Source: Labyrinthula sp. Ha (lineage: Eukaryota; Sar; Bigyra; Labyrinthulida; Labyrinthulaceae). Taken from it: 64,000 bases of DNA. A model generated the notes under the pieces. The model made no database searches. It was given only the letters and a program-made list of their open reading frames with translations, and was not told where the DNA came from. The stretch is from assembly GCA_015227615.1 (NCBI GenBank), contig JAALGZ010000003.1, positions 868,001 through 932,000 on the forward strand, read 5' to 3'. Positions within the stretch are counted from its first letter, which is position 1. Each line of letters starts with the position of its first letter. A program made the translations under genes and the position numbers. Shown one piece after another: positions 11,101 through 21,999 of the stretch.

Positions 11101-14100
11101 TGCTAATAACTTGGACAGGAATATTGTTTTATCTGTATTTAGCAACTCTCTTTATGGCGTGTCTATGGTGAAAGAAGGTTCCCGAGAAAAACTCCGCTTG
11201 TTAGCTCACGGGATATGTACTTCGCTAAAATTCTTCTTAAGAAACTTTCGTTATCCGGTTAAACATGTCCAATCCGAAGCACTTTCTTTCAGTTCACTTT
11301 CATGTACAAATCATAAAGTTTTAGATCGATGTTGGAAGAGCAGATAATTAGGGTTAAGCTTAGAGAATTTTATTCCTTGCATATGTGCAGCCCTTTCTTC
11401 TAGTAAGATACATTATAGCCCATTTAAATTGATATTCTTGTCTTGGGGGAGTGTTATCCTTTGTTGGGTTTGGGTTTGTTCTACTCTGTAGCTACGCTAT
11501 ACATTAAGCTGAATTTGTTATGCTTTTAAATTTTCTATTGCATTTAGTACTATTATGTTTTATATATGTTACACTTTTAGGGACTGAAAGGGAATCTATA
11601 CTCTACTATCTGTAAGACTTCAATATTGTTGACATGGATGAAACAACAAGGGCTAATATCCTTTTACTCCAAGAATAGACAAATCCAAAAGCCTAAAATA
11701 GGGTGTAGTATCAGTGGAATGAGGGCATATTAAAAGAAACCAGGAAAAATAACTATTAATTAAACCATATTTAGCAAATTTCAAAACTGGCCCAGGTGGA
11801 TATAGTTTATCTGCCACAAAGTTGTTACATTAGTACTATTCGCACTCGTCCTAGAGAAGCAATAGACCATCTTACTTGGATATTCCTAGGTTACTAGTTC
11901 TGTAAGCATCTGTTATTATTTCAAGTGTCATAACCCATTAGCGAGCAATAAGACATTCTAGAAGTAAAACAAGAATGATACAAAATTCCTCTCTAATCTC
12001 AACATCAAGAGTGGTGTTTGATTCATCGGTGAATTATCAACTATTTCTACCACAAGTTTCTTGTTGTTGTTTATTTATATTTATTTATCTATTTTGATTG
12101 ATTCCGAATAATCAGTAGTTTTCACTAGAAAATTTAATCACATTGCTCTAGGGCAAATGGCTAAACATATTTTCTTGCTTCAACTGTTGCACCATATGGA
12201 AACCTCCAAAGATAGGAACGTTTTCCCCAAATGCAAACAATTTCCGCATTGTTTCCGCGTCATACGCTCATTTTATGTGGATATCAATACGCTAAAAGTA
12301 TTTTTTTAAGCTTTTAGCCCAATTTGGTATTGATATCCAATTTCTTATCATTGATCCATCAAAATGGTTGGGGAATTATCAGATTCTGTCGACAAGAAAA
12401 ATATGGGAACAATTTTATTGATAAGCTATCAACAAATGTAAACGGATCCTTAGATGTTAGTTATCATCAGGTAAGAAGTTCCATAATTGTTTGATTTCAT
12501 CCATCGCAAATTCTAGTGTGATTTGCAGTCGAGAGGAAATAGTACAACTTTTATGCTAGTAGATAGGGAAACTATGAATAGCTTGCTTAATGCAACTATG
12601 GGGTCATGCAAACGTTTGGTTAATGCATCATTTCTTTCTATTGTCTTGAAGAAAACAAGAGGAAACATACGATGCATTGACCAGAGATATATATTTAAAT
12701 TTTATTCTGCGGCTAAGAAAAATTTTCATAAAGCTAGAGCAAGTTATTATTATTGCAGGATGTCTTCCATAGCACTAAATTACAAAAACTCCCAAGTTAC
12801 TCACATCCACTTGTTTAAGGATATATCCCTCCTAGCTTTGCTCAATGCATTATGATAATGGATGTAAGTTTGACGTCTTGAGAGAGAGAGAATATCTTTC
12901 GGATTTTTTTCTAGCCTCTGTCCCATGACTCCTTCTAAGAACACTATTTTTCTCGATTCTCGTTGGAGATTGTCATGGTCGATTAAACGCCTAAAATGGC
13001 ACAAGTAATTGATAAATGCGCTAAAATGTCTGTGATTTTGAAAATTCTAAGTTATCGTATCTCGGTTATCCTTAAAACAGTAAAATGGCAATGCATCGAT
13101 TTAGATGACTAAATTTTATAAAATAAAAGTCTTAAAGCCAAGAGTTCCCCTCATCCCATTCCATTTTAATATACTGTCACTGTCATTGGGTCAGAAACAA
13201 AGTTAGAATAGGAGTTCTCCTCTGCAATTACTAGTTTGACCGTGGCTTCTACTCGTTTATTTGGAAAAGTTAGTAGTCTTTATTCCAATTAAGTAGAGGT
13301 AGGTCCTATTAACCTAGCAATCTCAATCTATTCTTCTTATACTGAAGAATAAGCCAAGTCTCATGGATTATTGGATAATTAGCACTCCTATTCTATCAGC
13401 TAATGTTTCAATTTCTTGAAAAATCTATTTAATAACAGGTCATATGACCTAACTTTATAACTCAAGAAATCTGCCGATATAATAAAAACGAATGTATATT
13501 TTTTAAGCTGACCCAAGATTTAAACAAAGAGTTTCAAATGTATTTTTTATTAGAACATAAGGTGCTCTTAAGGAAACTTGTTGGTGGAAAAAAACTCGAT
13601 CTATGGATTTTAATTACTTTTTAGTAGAAATCTGAATGATATCTTATGTTTTTTTCTAAGCATTAATGGTTAGTAAGGAAATTTCGGCTATTACAATTGC
13701 AAAACATCTCTGATAGCTAGATTAATCTTTTTTTAATCTTTTTAGATATATTAAGAAATTCGGGCTAAATCCTATTCAAGAAGGATTAAGGATTTGGTAT
13801 GCATAAATCTATCAAAGCTTTGGATACAAACTACACCTCGGTTTTAATCTTCAGATGTTACAATAAGATTCTCCAGTAAAAAATATCTGTCCATTAAGAA
13901 ACCTAGCCTAAATCCCCCCTATTTAAACCTTATTTTCCAAGTGCAAAACCTTAAATTGGCCTCAAACACATTCAATTTGTTCCCCATTTTGGCAACAGCT
14001 AATTGCCCATTTATTTATAAACCATATTCACCCAGATATATACATACAAGTAGCCCGCCACTCTATGGTATAAATGATTTCCGAATAGAACTTGTAATTT

Positions 14101-15521
14101 TATGAGTAATACATCAAAGATACATGTAACCATGAACCCAAGAGAATATTCTAACCATTGTTACGGTTTCTCTTCAATTCAAACATTTAAAATTCTATCT
14201 TAACTTACTTTGCCGATTATATTATTGTTGATACATCCGTCGGGCTCGAAAACATTCATTCTTTATACAAATGGGTAGAAGCTTGCACATACGACTACTT
14301 TAATCAATATGAGAACAAGGTCTAATTCACCAGAAGAAATTTTCCCTGGAAAATAAACAACTTATTTGGAGTACCAGTATTTTGCAAAGGAATTAAAAAA
14401 CTGTTGATTGCTTAGTATCATCTGAAAGGAAGTAGATGTTATCCCCCTGGATCAATTTAAATTCAGACCATGCTTTTGAGCGATCACGAATGAACCGAAT
14501 ACTCAGCTGCATCTACTATAGAATTAACAAAGTTTTTTTAGATAAAATTATTGCATAATATGGAACAGGTTAATTATTTTGTTAATTAAACGGTGAGAAA
14601 TTGCCTGCGATGCAGTATCTATTCTTCCATCTTGAAAGAAATATACAATTAACGTAATTTATCTAGTTTATTTAAGCTCTAGAAATCTCGGCTTAGGATT
14701 TTACGGATATTTTGAATATATTCTAATTTTCTTTCAAAATCAGCTTACCAGCAGATATATATCGTTTTATGAATTAAAGAGTATATACTGATCACATAAT
14801 CTAAAAATACAAAATCAGGGTTTATTTGTTGCATATGAAACATCTGCTAGGCTCAGTTAAATGTATCATATCCTGTGTGCTTTTCGGAAACCCCTTTTTA
14901 CTAAAGCTTAATATGATTATTTTTCATACCAAATGTCTTAGGAGGACAGAGAATGTAAAACATATTCCAAAAAAAATGCTTCTGAATATTAATAAGCTGA
15001 GCTTATCCATGTTACATCTAAAGTAACCTATAAAGCAAAGTGTGATATAACCTCTTGAATAAACAATATATTCCGTAGAAATTTTTTCATATTCTTCTTC
15101 GCTGTAGCCTTTAATGCTATGACCCGCAATAACCAGAATATTCTGAGCAGTGAAAATAAGGGGGATTTTGACGTCATGGACACGTAGTGAGCGATTTCGG
15201 TACATTTAATCCAACGATCTCTGTAAGAATGTATCAAACATGCTCAGTTCGTATTTCCCAGCCTAATTTCTTCAGGAATAACCATAATAAACATATAAAT
15301 ATAAAATAATGTTGAAGTTGTACAGACTTCATGAGCACTACGCTATCTGATAAAACTTTCCGCGACTCTTGGAAATTAATGAAATTACAAGTAGCACTCT
15401 TTCGAAATTTCATGTGTTGCTGCCGCAGGAGGAATATAAAAATTCACTTTCGTTTCAAGCGAAAGCTATTCATGCATCTTCTGTAAAAACATATTTATTG
15501 CTATTCAATCACTCTTTACAT
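8187..15521. other. Gene desert
   Basis: 7.3 kb of AT-rich sequence without a recognisable gene. It includes an (AT)9 run at 10267-10284 and scattered short open frames, the longest with an ATG being 110 codons at 12523-12855, about what chance gives in this much AT-rich DNA. A denser patch of open frames at 10463-11347 is listed separately. No tRNA-like T-arm or transposon end was found. Confidence 0.6.
10856..11347 (+). other. 163-codon open frame, possible gene remnant or missed exon
   Basis: The frame is open from just after a TAG at 10853-10855 to a TAA at 11345-11347. The first ATG is only at 11051, leaving 98 codons after it. The upstream 65 codons are charged and protein-like (for example IPEERFRYHARSNKKVLREC) and have a slightly higher GC content than the surroundings. 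A 31-nt stretch at 10825-10855 has GT-AG ends like the real introns in this window, but the exon it would join stops after about ten codons. Two more short open frames lie just upstream (10463-10645 and about 10675-10795). I recognise no domain. It could be a decayed gene, a multi-exon gene I cannot assemble, or chance. Confidence 0.25.
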
Positions 15522-15803
15522 GAACAATAGCTCAAGAATAGCAGATGGTTCAAAGTTACTTTTTGGTGCCAACACGAAACAACAAAATTGACAAAAGGCA
15601 ACCATTTGATTAACCATATATTATAACTAAAGGTAGTTATTCCACTTAGTTTAACTTAATAAGAACAATAGCTCAAGAATAGCAGATGGTTCAAAGTTAC
15701 TTTTTGGTGCCAACACGAAACAACAAAATTGACAAAAGGCAACCATTTGATTAACCATATATTATAACTAAAGGTAGTTATTCCACTTAGTTTAACTTAA
15801 TAA
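15522..15803. repeat. Perfect tandem duplication, two 141-bp copies
   Basis: The 141 bp from 15522 to 15662 (beginning GAACAATAGCTCAAG) are repeated without a mismatch that I can see at 15663-15803. The second copy is followed by another GAAC before the match ends. The unit is AT-rich, has no open frame of note and lies 187 bp upstream of the NDOR1-like start codon. Perfect identity implies a recent duplication. I did not see the unit elsewhere in the window. Confidence 0.95.
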
Positions 15804-15942
15804 GAACTAATTGCTAGACAGACTAAAAAGTTCTGATTTAATTATTATTTCTATATCCATTATTTAACTCAATAATATACATATTATTCTATATTATGTA
15901 TTCTTTATTTAATACCCAAAATGTTATGAACGGGCCTTATGG

Positions 15943-15990
15943 CCAATGATAAAACATAGTATAAATATATATTAAACATACGACAAGACT
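15943..15990 (+). promoter_or_regulatory. Likely core promoter of the NDOR1-like gene
   Basis: A CCAAT box (CCAATGA at 15943-15949) lies 41 bp before the ATG and is followed by a TATA-rich stretch (ATAAATATATATT at about 15961-15973). Position and motif types fit a core promoter. This is inferred from sequence only. Confidence 0.35.
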
Positions 15991-17655
15991 ATGATATTCA
16001 TATTTTACGCTTCAGAAACTGGTACAGCAAAAGAATTTGCCGAAAGAATCTCTTCAATAGCTACCTGGAAACATAATATAAAGTCAAGAACCCTTAACTT
16101 AGCCAGATTCACAACTTTTGAGAATTACGTAGACTTGATCACGGAGTGTGCCAACAACAGTACAGAAACTATTTTCATTTTTGTTGCATCTACTTTCAAC
16201 ATAGGTCTACCACCTGATGAGTGTATACCTGCCAGAGATTTTTTTAAACAAATATCTCCTGAGTTCTTTCTAACCTTGGAAACTGTTCTTACAGGAAAGA
16301 TAAGCTATGCTGTTCTTGGATTAGGTGATAGCTGTTACTCGGATTTTGCAGCGTTTGGCCATTTTCTCAACAATACATTTGAAACAATTGATAATAATGG
16401 GGGTAGAAAAATTATGGATATCACCACTTTAGATGCCGATGAACAAGATCATGTGAGAGAGGATAAGTTCATTAACTGGAGAAATCATTTGTTCTCCAGT
16501 TTGAAGCATATGGACTTGGAAAAAGATCCACAGGTTAATTTGCATCCGTATATTCGCCCAGATTATTCCAAATATATTCTAACTGAGCTATTTCAACCCA
16601 AGGAAAGTTACTTTGCACCTTGTAAAATTATGAATATCCGGAAACTTAATCCTGGAACGGTTGAGGCAGAGATCCAGTTTCCAATGGATATAGAATATTC
16701 ACCAGCAGATACTCTTCATCTGTTGCCTGAAAATTCTAAGGAAAATGTTACCAGTTTCAAAGATCTCTTCAATCTTGCACGAGACACATTCTTGCAGGTG
16801 GAGAATATTGTAACAACTGCAGTTGATCTTAACGCAAGGCCAAACCAAGATTTTATTGAAAAAATTGGTTTCTACTTTGGATTTGATGAAGAAATCTCTG
16901 ATGAAGATGTTACAGTCTTGCAGGTCTTATTTCACATTTCAAATAAAGACTTATCCTTTGAGAAGCTACTGTTCTTATTGTCTTTGTTGCCAAGAATTAA
17001 GCCAAGAGAGTATACTATAGCATCTTCTCCACTAGAAGGAAATTCAAACCAGGTTAAACTCTGCATTGCTTTAGTTGGAGATGTCAATCCGAAAAACATT
17101 GGAAAGAAAGCAGCAGATAGAGTTCCCGTAGTACCTGGTTTAGCTTCAACATTTCTTCTTTCGAATCCAAAGCGATGTCTGTGTAAAATAACTTCTGCTC
17201 TTTTCTCTAAGTATGTCCCAGTGGTAAACGAGAAACCGCTGTTGCTAATCTCAAACGGTACAGGGATTGCCATGACACGATCGTTCTTGCAACATCGTAC
17301 ACTTCAACCTTCGAGTGATAATATGCTTAACCCGGTCATCGTTTTTTCAGGCTTTAGAGATAGCAAAAATATTTTGTACGAATCTGATATTACATCTAAT
17401 GATCATACCAATTTGCAAGTTTTCAACGCCCTATCCAGGGAGACCTATAAGCGGGTGTATGTCCAAAGGAAGCTCATGGCAGAAAAGAAGGAGGTAAAAA
17501 AGTTCTTACTCCAGAAAGAAGAACCGTTAGTTCTAGTGTGCGGTTCTAGTCAAATGGTGTTTGGTGTGACCAAAGCTCTCGAAAGAATTATAGGAAAAGG
17601 CAGCTTAAGCAAACTGAAGAAAGATGAAAGACTTGTAATTGAGTCCTTCGGGTAA
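15991..17655 (+). CDS. NDOR1: NADPH-dependent diflavin oxidoreductase (NDOR1/Tah18 type)
   Basis: A single 554-residue exon, close to the usual size of NDOR1/Tah18 (about 600). Residues 1-170 are a flavodoxin-like FMN domain: the phosphate loop SETGTAKE sits near the N-terminus, followed by VASTFNIGLPP and the conserved VLGLGDSCYSDFAAFG. The middle holds the FAD domain with REYTIASSP near 339 and a CIALV strand. The C-terminal NADP-binding domain has ISNGTGIAMTRSF near 421, a SGFRDSKNILYE loop and VLVCGSSQMVFGV. There is no membrane anchor or heme domain, which separates it from cytochrome P450 reductase and sulfite reductase. In the known family the protein passes electrons from NADPH to the Fe-S protein CIAPIN1/Dre2 in cytosolic Fe-S assembly. 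It is convergent with the formin, with 98 bp between stop codons. Confidence 0.92.
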   Translation: MIFIFYASETGTAKEFAERISSIATWKHNIKSRTLNLARFTTFENYVDLITECANNSTETIFIFVASTFNIGLPPDECIPARDFFKQISPEFFLTLETVLTGKISYAVLGLGDSCYSDFAAFGHFLNNTFETIDNNGGRKIMDITTLDADEQDHVREDKFINWRNHLFSSLKHMDLEKDPQVNLHPYIRPDYSKYILTELFQPKESYFAPCKIMNIRKLNPGTVEAEIQFPMDIEYSPADTLHLLPENSKENVTSFKDLFNLARDTFLQVENIVTTAVDLNARPNQDFIEKIGFYFGFDEEISDEDVTVLQVLFHISNKDLSFEKLLFLLSLLPRIKPREYTIASSPLEGNSNQVKLCIALVGDVNPKNIGKKAADRVPVVPGLASTFLLSNPKRCLCKITSALFSKYVPVVNEKPLLLISNGTGIAMTRSFLQHRTLQPSSDNMLNPVIVFSGFRDSKNILYESDITSNDHTNLQVFNALSRETYKRVYVQRKLMAEKKEVKKFLLQKEEPLVLVCGSSQMVFGVTKALERIIGKGSLSKLKKDERLVIESFG

Positions 17656-17753
17656 CTGAAGAACTAGAATCAGTTCAAAGCAAGGCGAGTGGCAGCTGTG
17701 GTAATCCTTAACAGGTAAGAGTTCGTCCAACTGAGGCATATTTTGTGCTCTTC

Positions 17754-20700
17754 TTAATCTGTTTCCTTATGAGCAACTCCATATTGTGCTCCACTTCTTG
17801 TTACACCTTGCGGATCATCATTCTCGTTAAAGCCAGGTGCAAAGGTCTTTGGTCTTCGCTTAAGTTTTTTCTTCTTTTCCTTCTGTTTCCGCTTTTTTAG
17901 CGCTTGTTCTTTTTCCTCTTTTTGTCGTTGCCTTTTTAGCTCTCTCGCCCTCGCTTCCTCATTTGATTTTACCGCCAGAAGTACTTTCTTCATGAAATTG
18001 GAAATTGTAGATAGAATTTTTTCAGTAGAGGTTGTCTTCGGAGATTCACATAGATATATACATAAATCATTAAAGCCCTTTTCAACTTCTGCTTTTTTTG
18101 GGCGCAGTACTGACAGTTTTTTCATTGTGTTATCGTAAAGTACTTGCAAGCAGGTGAAAAACAGCATGTCTTCTTTTGCTAGATGCTGATGGGTTACAGG
18201 CACAGTCTTTTTTGTTGAAGCCAATGGAGGAGTTTTGCTGTCCATCTTAATTTGTACATTCTTTGTTCTGGATCTTTCTGTTTTTTTATGTGATATAGCT
18301 GATAGCAATTCATTTCTAGGATTTCCTTCTGAGGTTGGTGGTGTAGGAGTTTCCTTCTTTCTGTTCTGGATTGTGGCCAACATAGCATTTCTTGGGTCTC
18401 CACCTGAGGCTGGTGGTGGAGGAGTTTCCTTCTTTCTGTTCTGGATTGCGGCCAACATAGCATTTCTTGGGTCTCCACCTGAGGTTGGTGGTGGAGGCGT
18501 TTCCTTCTTTCTGTTCTGGATTGCGGCCAACATAGCATTTCTTGGGTCTCCACCTGAGGTTGGTGGTGGAGGCGTTTCCTTCTTCCTGTTCTGGATTGCG
18601 GCCAACATAGCATTTCTTGGGTCTCCACCTGAGGTTGGTGGTGGAGGCGTTTCCTTCTTCCTGTTCTGGATTGCGGCCAACATAGCATTTCTTGGGTCTC
18701 CACCTGAGGTTGGTGGTGGAGGCGTTTCCTTCTTTCTGTTCTGGATTGCGGCCAACATAGCATTTCTTGGGTCTCCACCTGAGGTTGGTGGTGGAGGCGT
18801 TTCCTTCTTTCTGTTCTGGATTGCGGCCAACATAGCATTTCTTGGGTCTCCACCTGAGGTTGGTGGTGGAGGCGTTTCCTTCTTCCTGTTCTGGATTGCG
18901 GCCAACATAGCATTTCTTGGGTCTCCACCTGAGGTTGGTGGTGTAGGAGTTTCCTTCTTTCTGTTCTGGATTGTGGCCAACATAGCATTTCTTGGGTCTC
19001 CACCTGAGGCTGGTGGTGGAGGAGTTTCCTTCTTTCTGTTCTGGATTACGGCCAACATAGCATTTCTTGGGTCTCCACCTGAGGTTGGTGGTGGAGGCGT
19101 TTCCTTCTTTCTGTTCTGGATTGCGGCCAACATGGCATTTCTTGGGTCCCCTTTTGAGGTTCGGGTTTGAGCTGTATCTCTCTCCTTTTCGTCACTTACA
19201 GCCATAGCCCCTGCGGTCGGAACTTGGGTCTTTGAAAATGGGTTTACTTTTTGGGTTTGAATACAAAGAGCATCTATATCACTAGCGCATCCATTCATGG
19301 AAAGATCGCCGGTATCCGTCGAACTTTTTTTCAAGACGATTGCGTCAGGAACTCTAAACCAACTATCATTTCCTATAATTGCAGGGGTTGTCTGTGTTCT
19401 TTTGAGTTTTGGTCGTGGTTTTTCTAACTTTTTCTGTTTCTCTACAAGCTGGCCAAGTTTTTCATGTTCTCTTTCAACGATGCTAAATTGGGTTTCCAGT
19501 TGTCGCAGCTCGCTCATCAAATGGTTGTAAGGAATTGAAGCTCCGTGTTGCAACTTCTCTACAGTTGAGTTAATATAGCCTAAGATCTCGCGGTGTTGCT
19601 CACAGAGCAGCTTAGCAAAATAGCTCAATACTGTAAGTTTCCCAACAAAACTTTTGGTATTATCCAGCGTTAGGAGTGACTCTAAGCCAAACCCTTCGGC
19701 ACTAGTGTCATTTATAAGATTACCCACAGTAAGAAGTATTGACAACATCTTCTGAAACTTCTTTGAAGTTAGTATTTCTAGGCAGCATGAAATAACTGTG
19801 TCCAGCTCTGTGATGTATCCATCAACTTCTTGCTCAAATTTTAACTTGAAAAGAAATATATCAATCTTGGTTTTGTATTTGTTTACGTCTAGCAAACTAA
19901 GAAAATATTGCTCCGGTTTCGCTAGGGTCGTCCGGTCGCCTGTAAATTGTTTTAGTTTCTTTTCTTCTAGAACCGTTGGAACCAGGTTAAGTACACCTAT
20001 GAACTCTTCTTCCGAAACTTCGTCAGGTATTTCAAGCGTGCACAGGGCTCTTTGGACATTAGGACCGGTGATCCCTGACATCCTTGAAAGAACAATGGAA
20101 ATATTGTTTGACCGTTGCATGTCTAAAAGCACCAACCCAGTCTTTTTTTTCTGTTTCTCGCCTGACTTTTCATTAACTTTTCTCACTTTTGGTTGGGGTT
20201 TTGCCGTGAAGTGCTTTAGCAAATCTGCTTTTGTTTTTTCATCTAGACCGAATCTTAACTTTTTTAATTGGATCCAGATAGGTTCAATACTTCCAGGATC
20301 TGATTTTAACTGGTGTTTAGAAATTTGTTTCCAATGAACTTTGCGTCTGAGTAAGCGTTCTTTTTTTGGTTTAGGTTTTTCATTACATACCTTTTCAACT
20401 TTTTTTCTCTTCACTATTTTCAAGGGTTTTACTGCAGTTCTACTTGAAAGTGTTGTTAATATAGAGATGTCATTGTCAGGATCTAGATCTAATGCGCCAA
20501 TCAACAATTTTTTCTGCGACATTTTAAGCTCTATGGCTCCTCTGGGTACTTTCGCCTTAAGCATTCTAAAGAACTCACCGTAATCTTTATCATCCTTTAA
20601 CTTAATTCCTTTAGGCTTTAATACAGGTTTTTTAACTTCGTTAATATTGACAAATGACTCTGGATCTTTTTCCAGTAACTTTATATCAAGTCCTTTAGCC

Positions 20701-21999
20701 GACATTTTGAGCTCAATAGCACCTTTAGGAACCCTTGCCTTAAGCATTTTAAAAAATGGACCATAATCTGGATGATCTTTCCATTGCACTAAAGATCTTA
20801 TAGAAAAATAAAATTACTTTGGTTTTCCTTTTTCTCGGAAATATCAACAACTGACTCGGGATCTTTATCCAGTATCTTTACATCTAGTCCTTTAGCAGAC
20901 ATTTTCAGCTCAATAGCACCTTTAGGAACCCTTGCCTTAAGCATTTTAAAAAATGGACCATAATCTGGATGATCTTTCCATTGCACTAAGGACATTATAG
21001 AAAAATAAAATTACTTTGGTTTTCCTTTTTCTCGGAAATATCAACAACTGACTCGGGATCTTTATCCAGTATCTTTACATCTAGTCCTTTAGCAGACATT
21101 TTCAGCTCAATAGCACCTTTAGGAACCCTTGCCTTAAGCATTTTAAAAAATGGACCATAATCTGGATGATCTTTCCATTGCACTAAGGACATTATAGAAA
21201 AATAAAATTACTTTGGTTTTCCTTTTTCTCGGAAATATCAACAACTGACTCGGGATCTTTATCCAGTATCTTTACATCTAGTCCTTTAGCAGACATTTTC
21301 AGCTCAATAGCACCTTTAGGAACCCTTGCCTTAAGCATTTTAAAAAATGGACCATAATCTGGATGATCTTTCCATTGCACTAAGATAAGGGCTAATAGTT
21401 ATTTACATTTTTTTGCTGTTTCTGCAGAAGCTGATAAGCAAATATTTTTAGGATCCCAATCAAGAACGGAGACATCTAAACCTTTCTGTTTCATTTTTAG
21501 TTCAATTGCACCTCTGGGTACCTTCGCTTTCAGCATTTTGAAAAATGGCCCATAATCAGGATCATTTATACCAGGTTCTATAAAATTTTGAAGAAAGTTA
21601 AGCATACTGTTTTCAGCGTTAGTTGGCGTATCTAATTCAATAAAAGAGTCAGGATCCTTTTCTAGGATTTTGATGTCTAAACCTTTCTCCTTTACTTTAA
21701 GCTCAACTGCTCCTCTAGGTACACCGGCTTTAAGCATCTTAAAAAATGAAGCATAGTCCTTATGATCTTTCCATTTTTCTAGAAATGAGATTTTGTTGAC
21801 AACGAAAACTAAACAGTTATAATATACCCTTTAGAGAAGAATTTTCGGTTAACGCTGGGCCTGTTGCATGAATTCCAAAATATTTCCATTGTTTGAACGC
21901 ATGCCGAAGGAATTTTAGCTTTTTTTGTTTGTGAGCACGATATAATACTAAAATACTCAATTTTTGAGCATGTAACTTGTAGTCAAATTGATTAGTCAT
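17754..21999 (-). CDS. Formin with seven WASHC3-like motifs and a repeat array inside its FH2 domain
   Basis: Six exons (21828-21999, 21407-21778, 21212-21379, 21015-21182, 20818-20985, 17754-20788) joined by introns of 49, 27, 29, 29 and 29 nt, all phase 1, give 1360 residues. Exon 1 encodes a basic helix with FLRHAFKQWKYFG, reminiscent of an Sfi1 repeat. Seven motifs of the form DYGPFFKMLKARVPKGAIEL follow: two in exon 2, one each in exons 3-5 and two in exon 6. They resemble the motif in WASH-complex subunit WASHC3/CCDC53. The FH2 domain begins at KVHWKQISK (about residue 498) and includes TVGNLINDTSAEGFGLESLL. It is then interrupted by about 420 residues carrying eleven 25-residue repeats (DPRNAMLAAIQNRKK then PPPP), and resumes with the FH2 tail DMLFFTCLQ...LYDNTMKKL. 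The end is strongly basic. Formins nucleate and elongate actin filaments. No classic FH1 precedes FH2; the polyproline lies inside the array. Confidence 0.88.
18327..19151 (-). repeat. Eleven 75-bp tandem repeats coding for WH2/DAD-like, proline-flanked units
   Basis: Eleven in-frame 75-bp units encode a 25-residue module: GGDPRNAMLAAIQNRKKE followed by T, PPPP and TS. A twelfth degenerate unit (GNPRNELLSAISHKK) follows on the coding strand. The core helix (R-N-x-M/L-L-x-x-I-Q) resembles WH2 or formin DAD helices, and the PPPP blocks could bind profilin; both are inference. Variants occur in order: units 2-3 (AVIQ/PPPPAS then ATIQ/PTPP) have the same changes as units 10-11, 600 bp (eight units) away, so a block of units was duplicated. 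Long open frames on the opposite strand and in another frame across this array are by-products of the periodicity. Confidence 0.95.
20789..21379 (-). repeat. Three 197-bp exon-plus-intron tandem repeats in the formin
   Basis: Three head-to-tail units with a period of exactly 197 bp each consist of a 168-bp exon (56 codons, one WASHC3-like motif) and a 29-nt intron. The exons and the first two introns look identical. The intron nearest the 3' end of the gene differs by a few bases near its acceptor. Because every unit is phase 1 at both ends, adding or losing a unit keeps the reading frame. The start of exon 6 carries a diverged relative of the same motif. Confidence 0.95.

Noticed and set aside
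18194-19170. Two long open frames across the formin repeats, a 311-codon plus-strand one and a 269-codon minus-strand one in another frame
   Set aside because: They exist only because a 75-bp repeat keeps all frames periodic. The formin frame continues into FH2 sequence on both sides, and these frames do not.
18327-21379. CRISPR or satellite interpretation of the repeat arrays
   Set aside because: The units are protein-coding, in frame, without unique spacers, and lie inside one gene.
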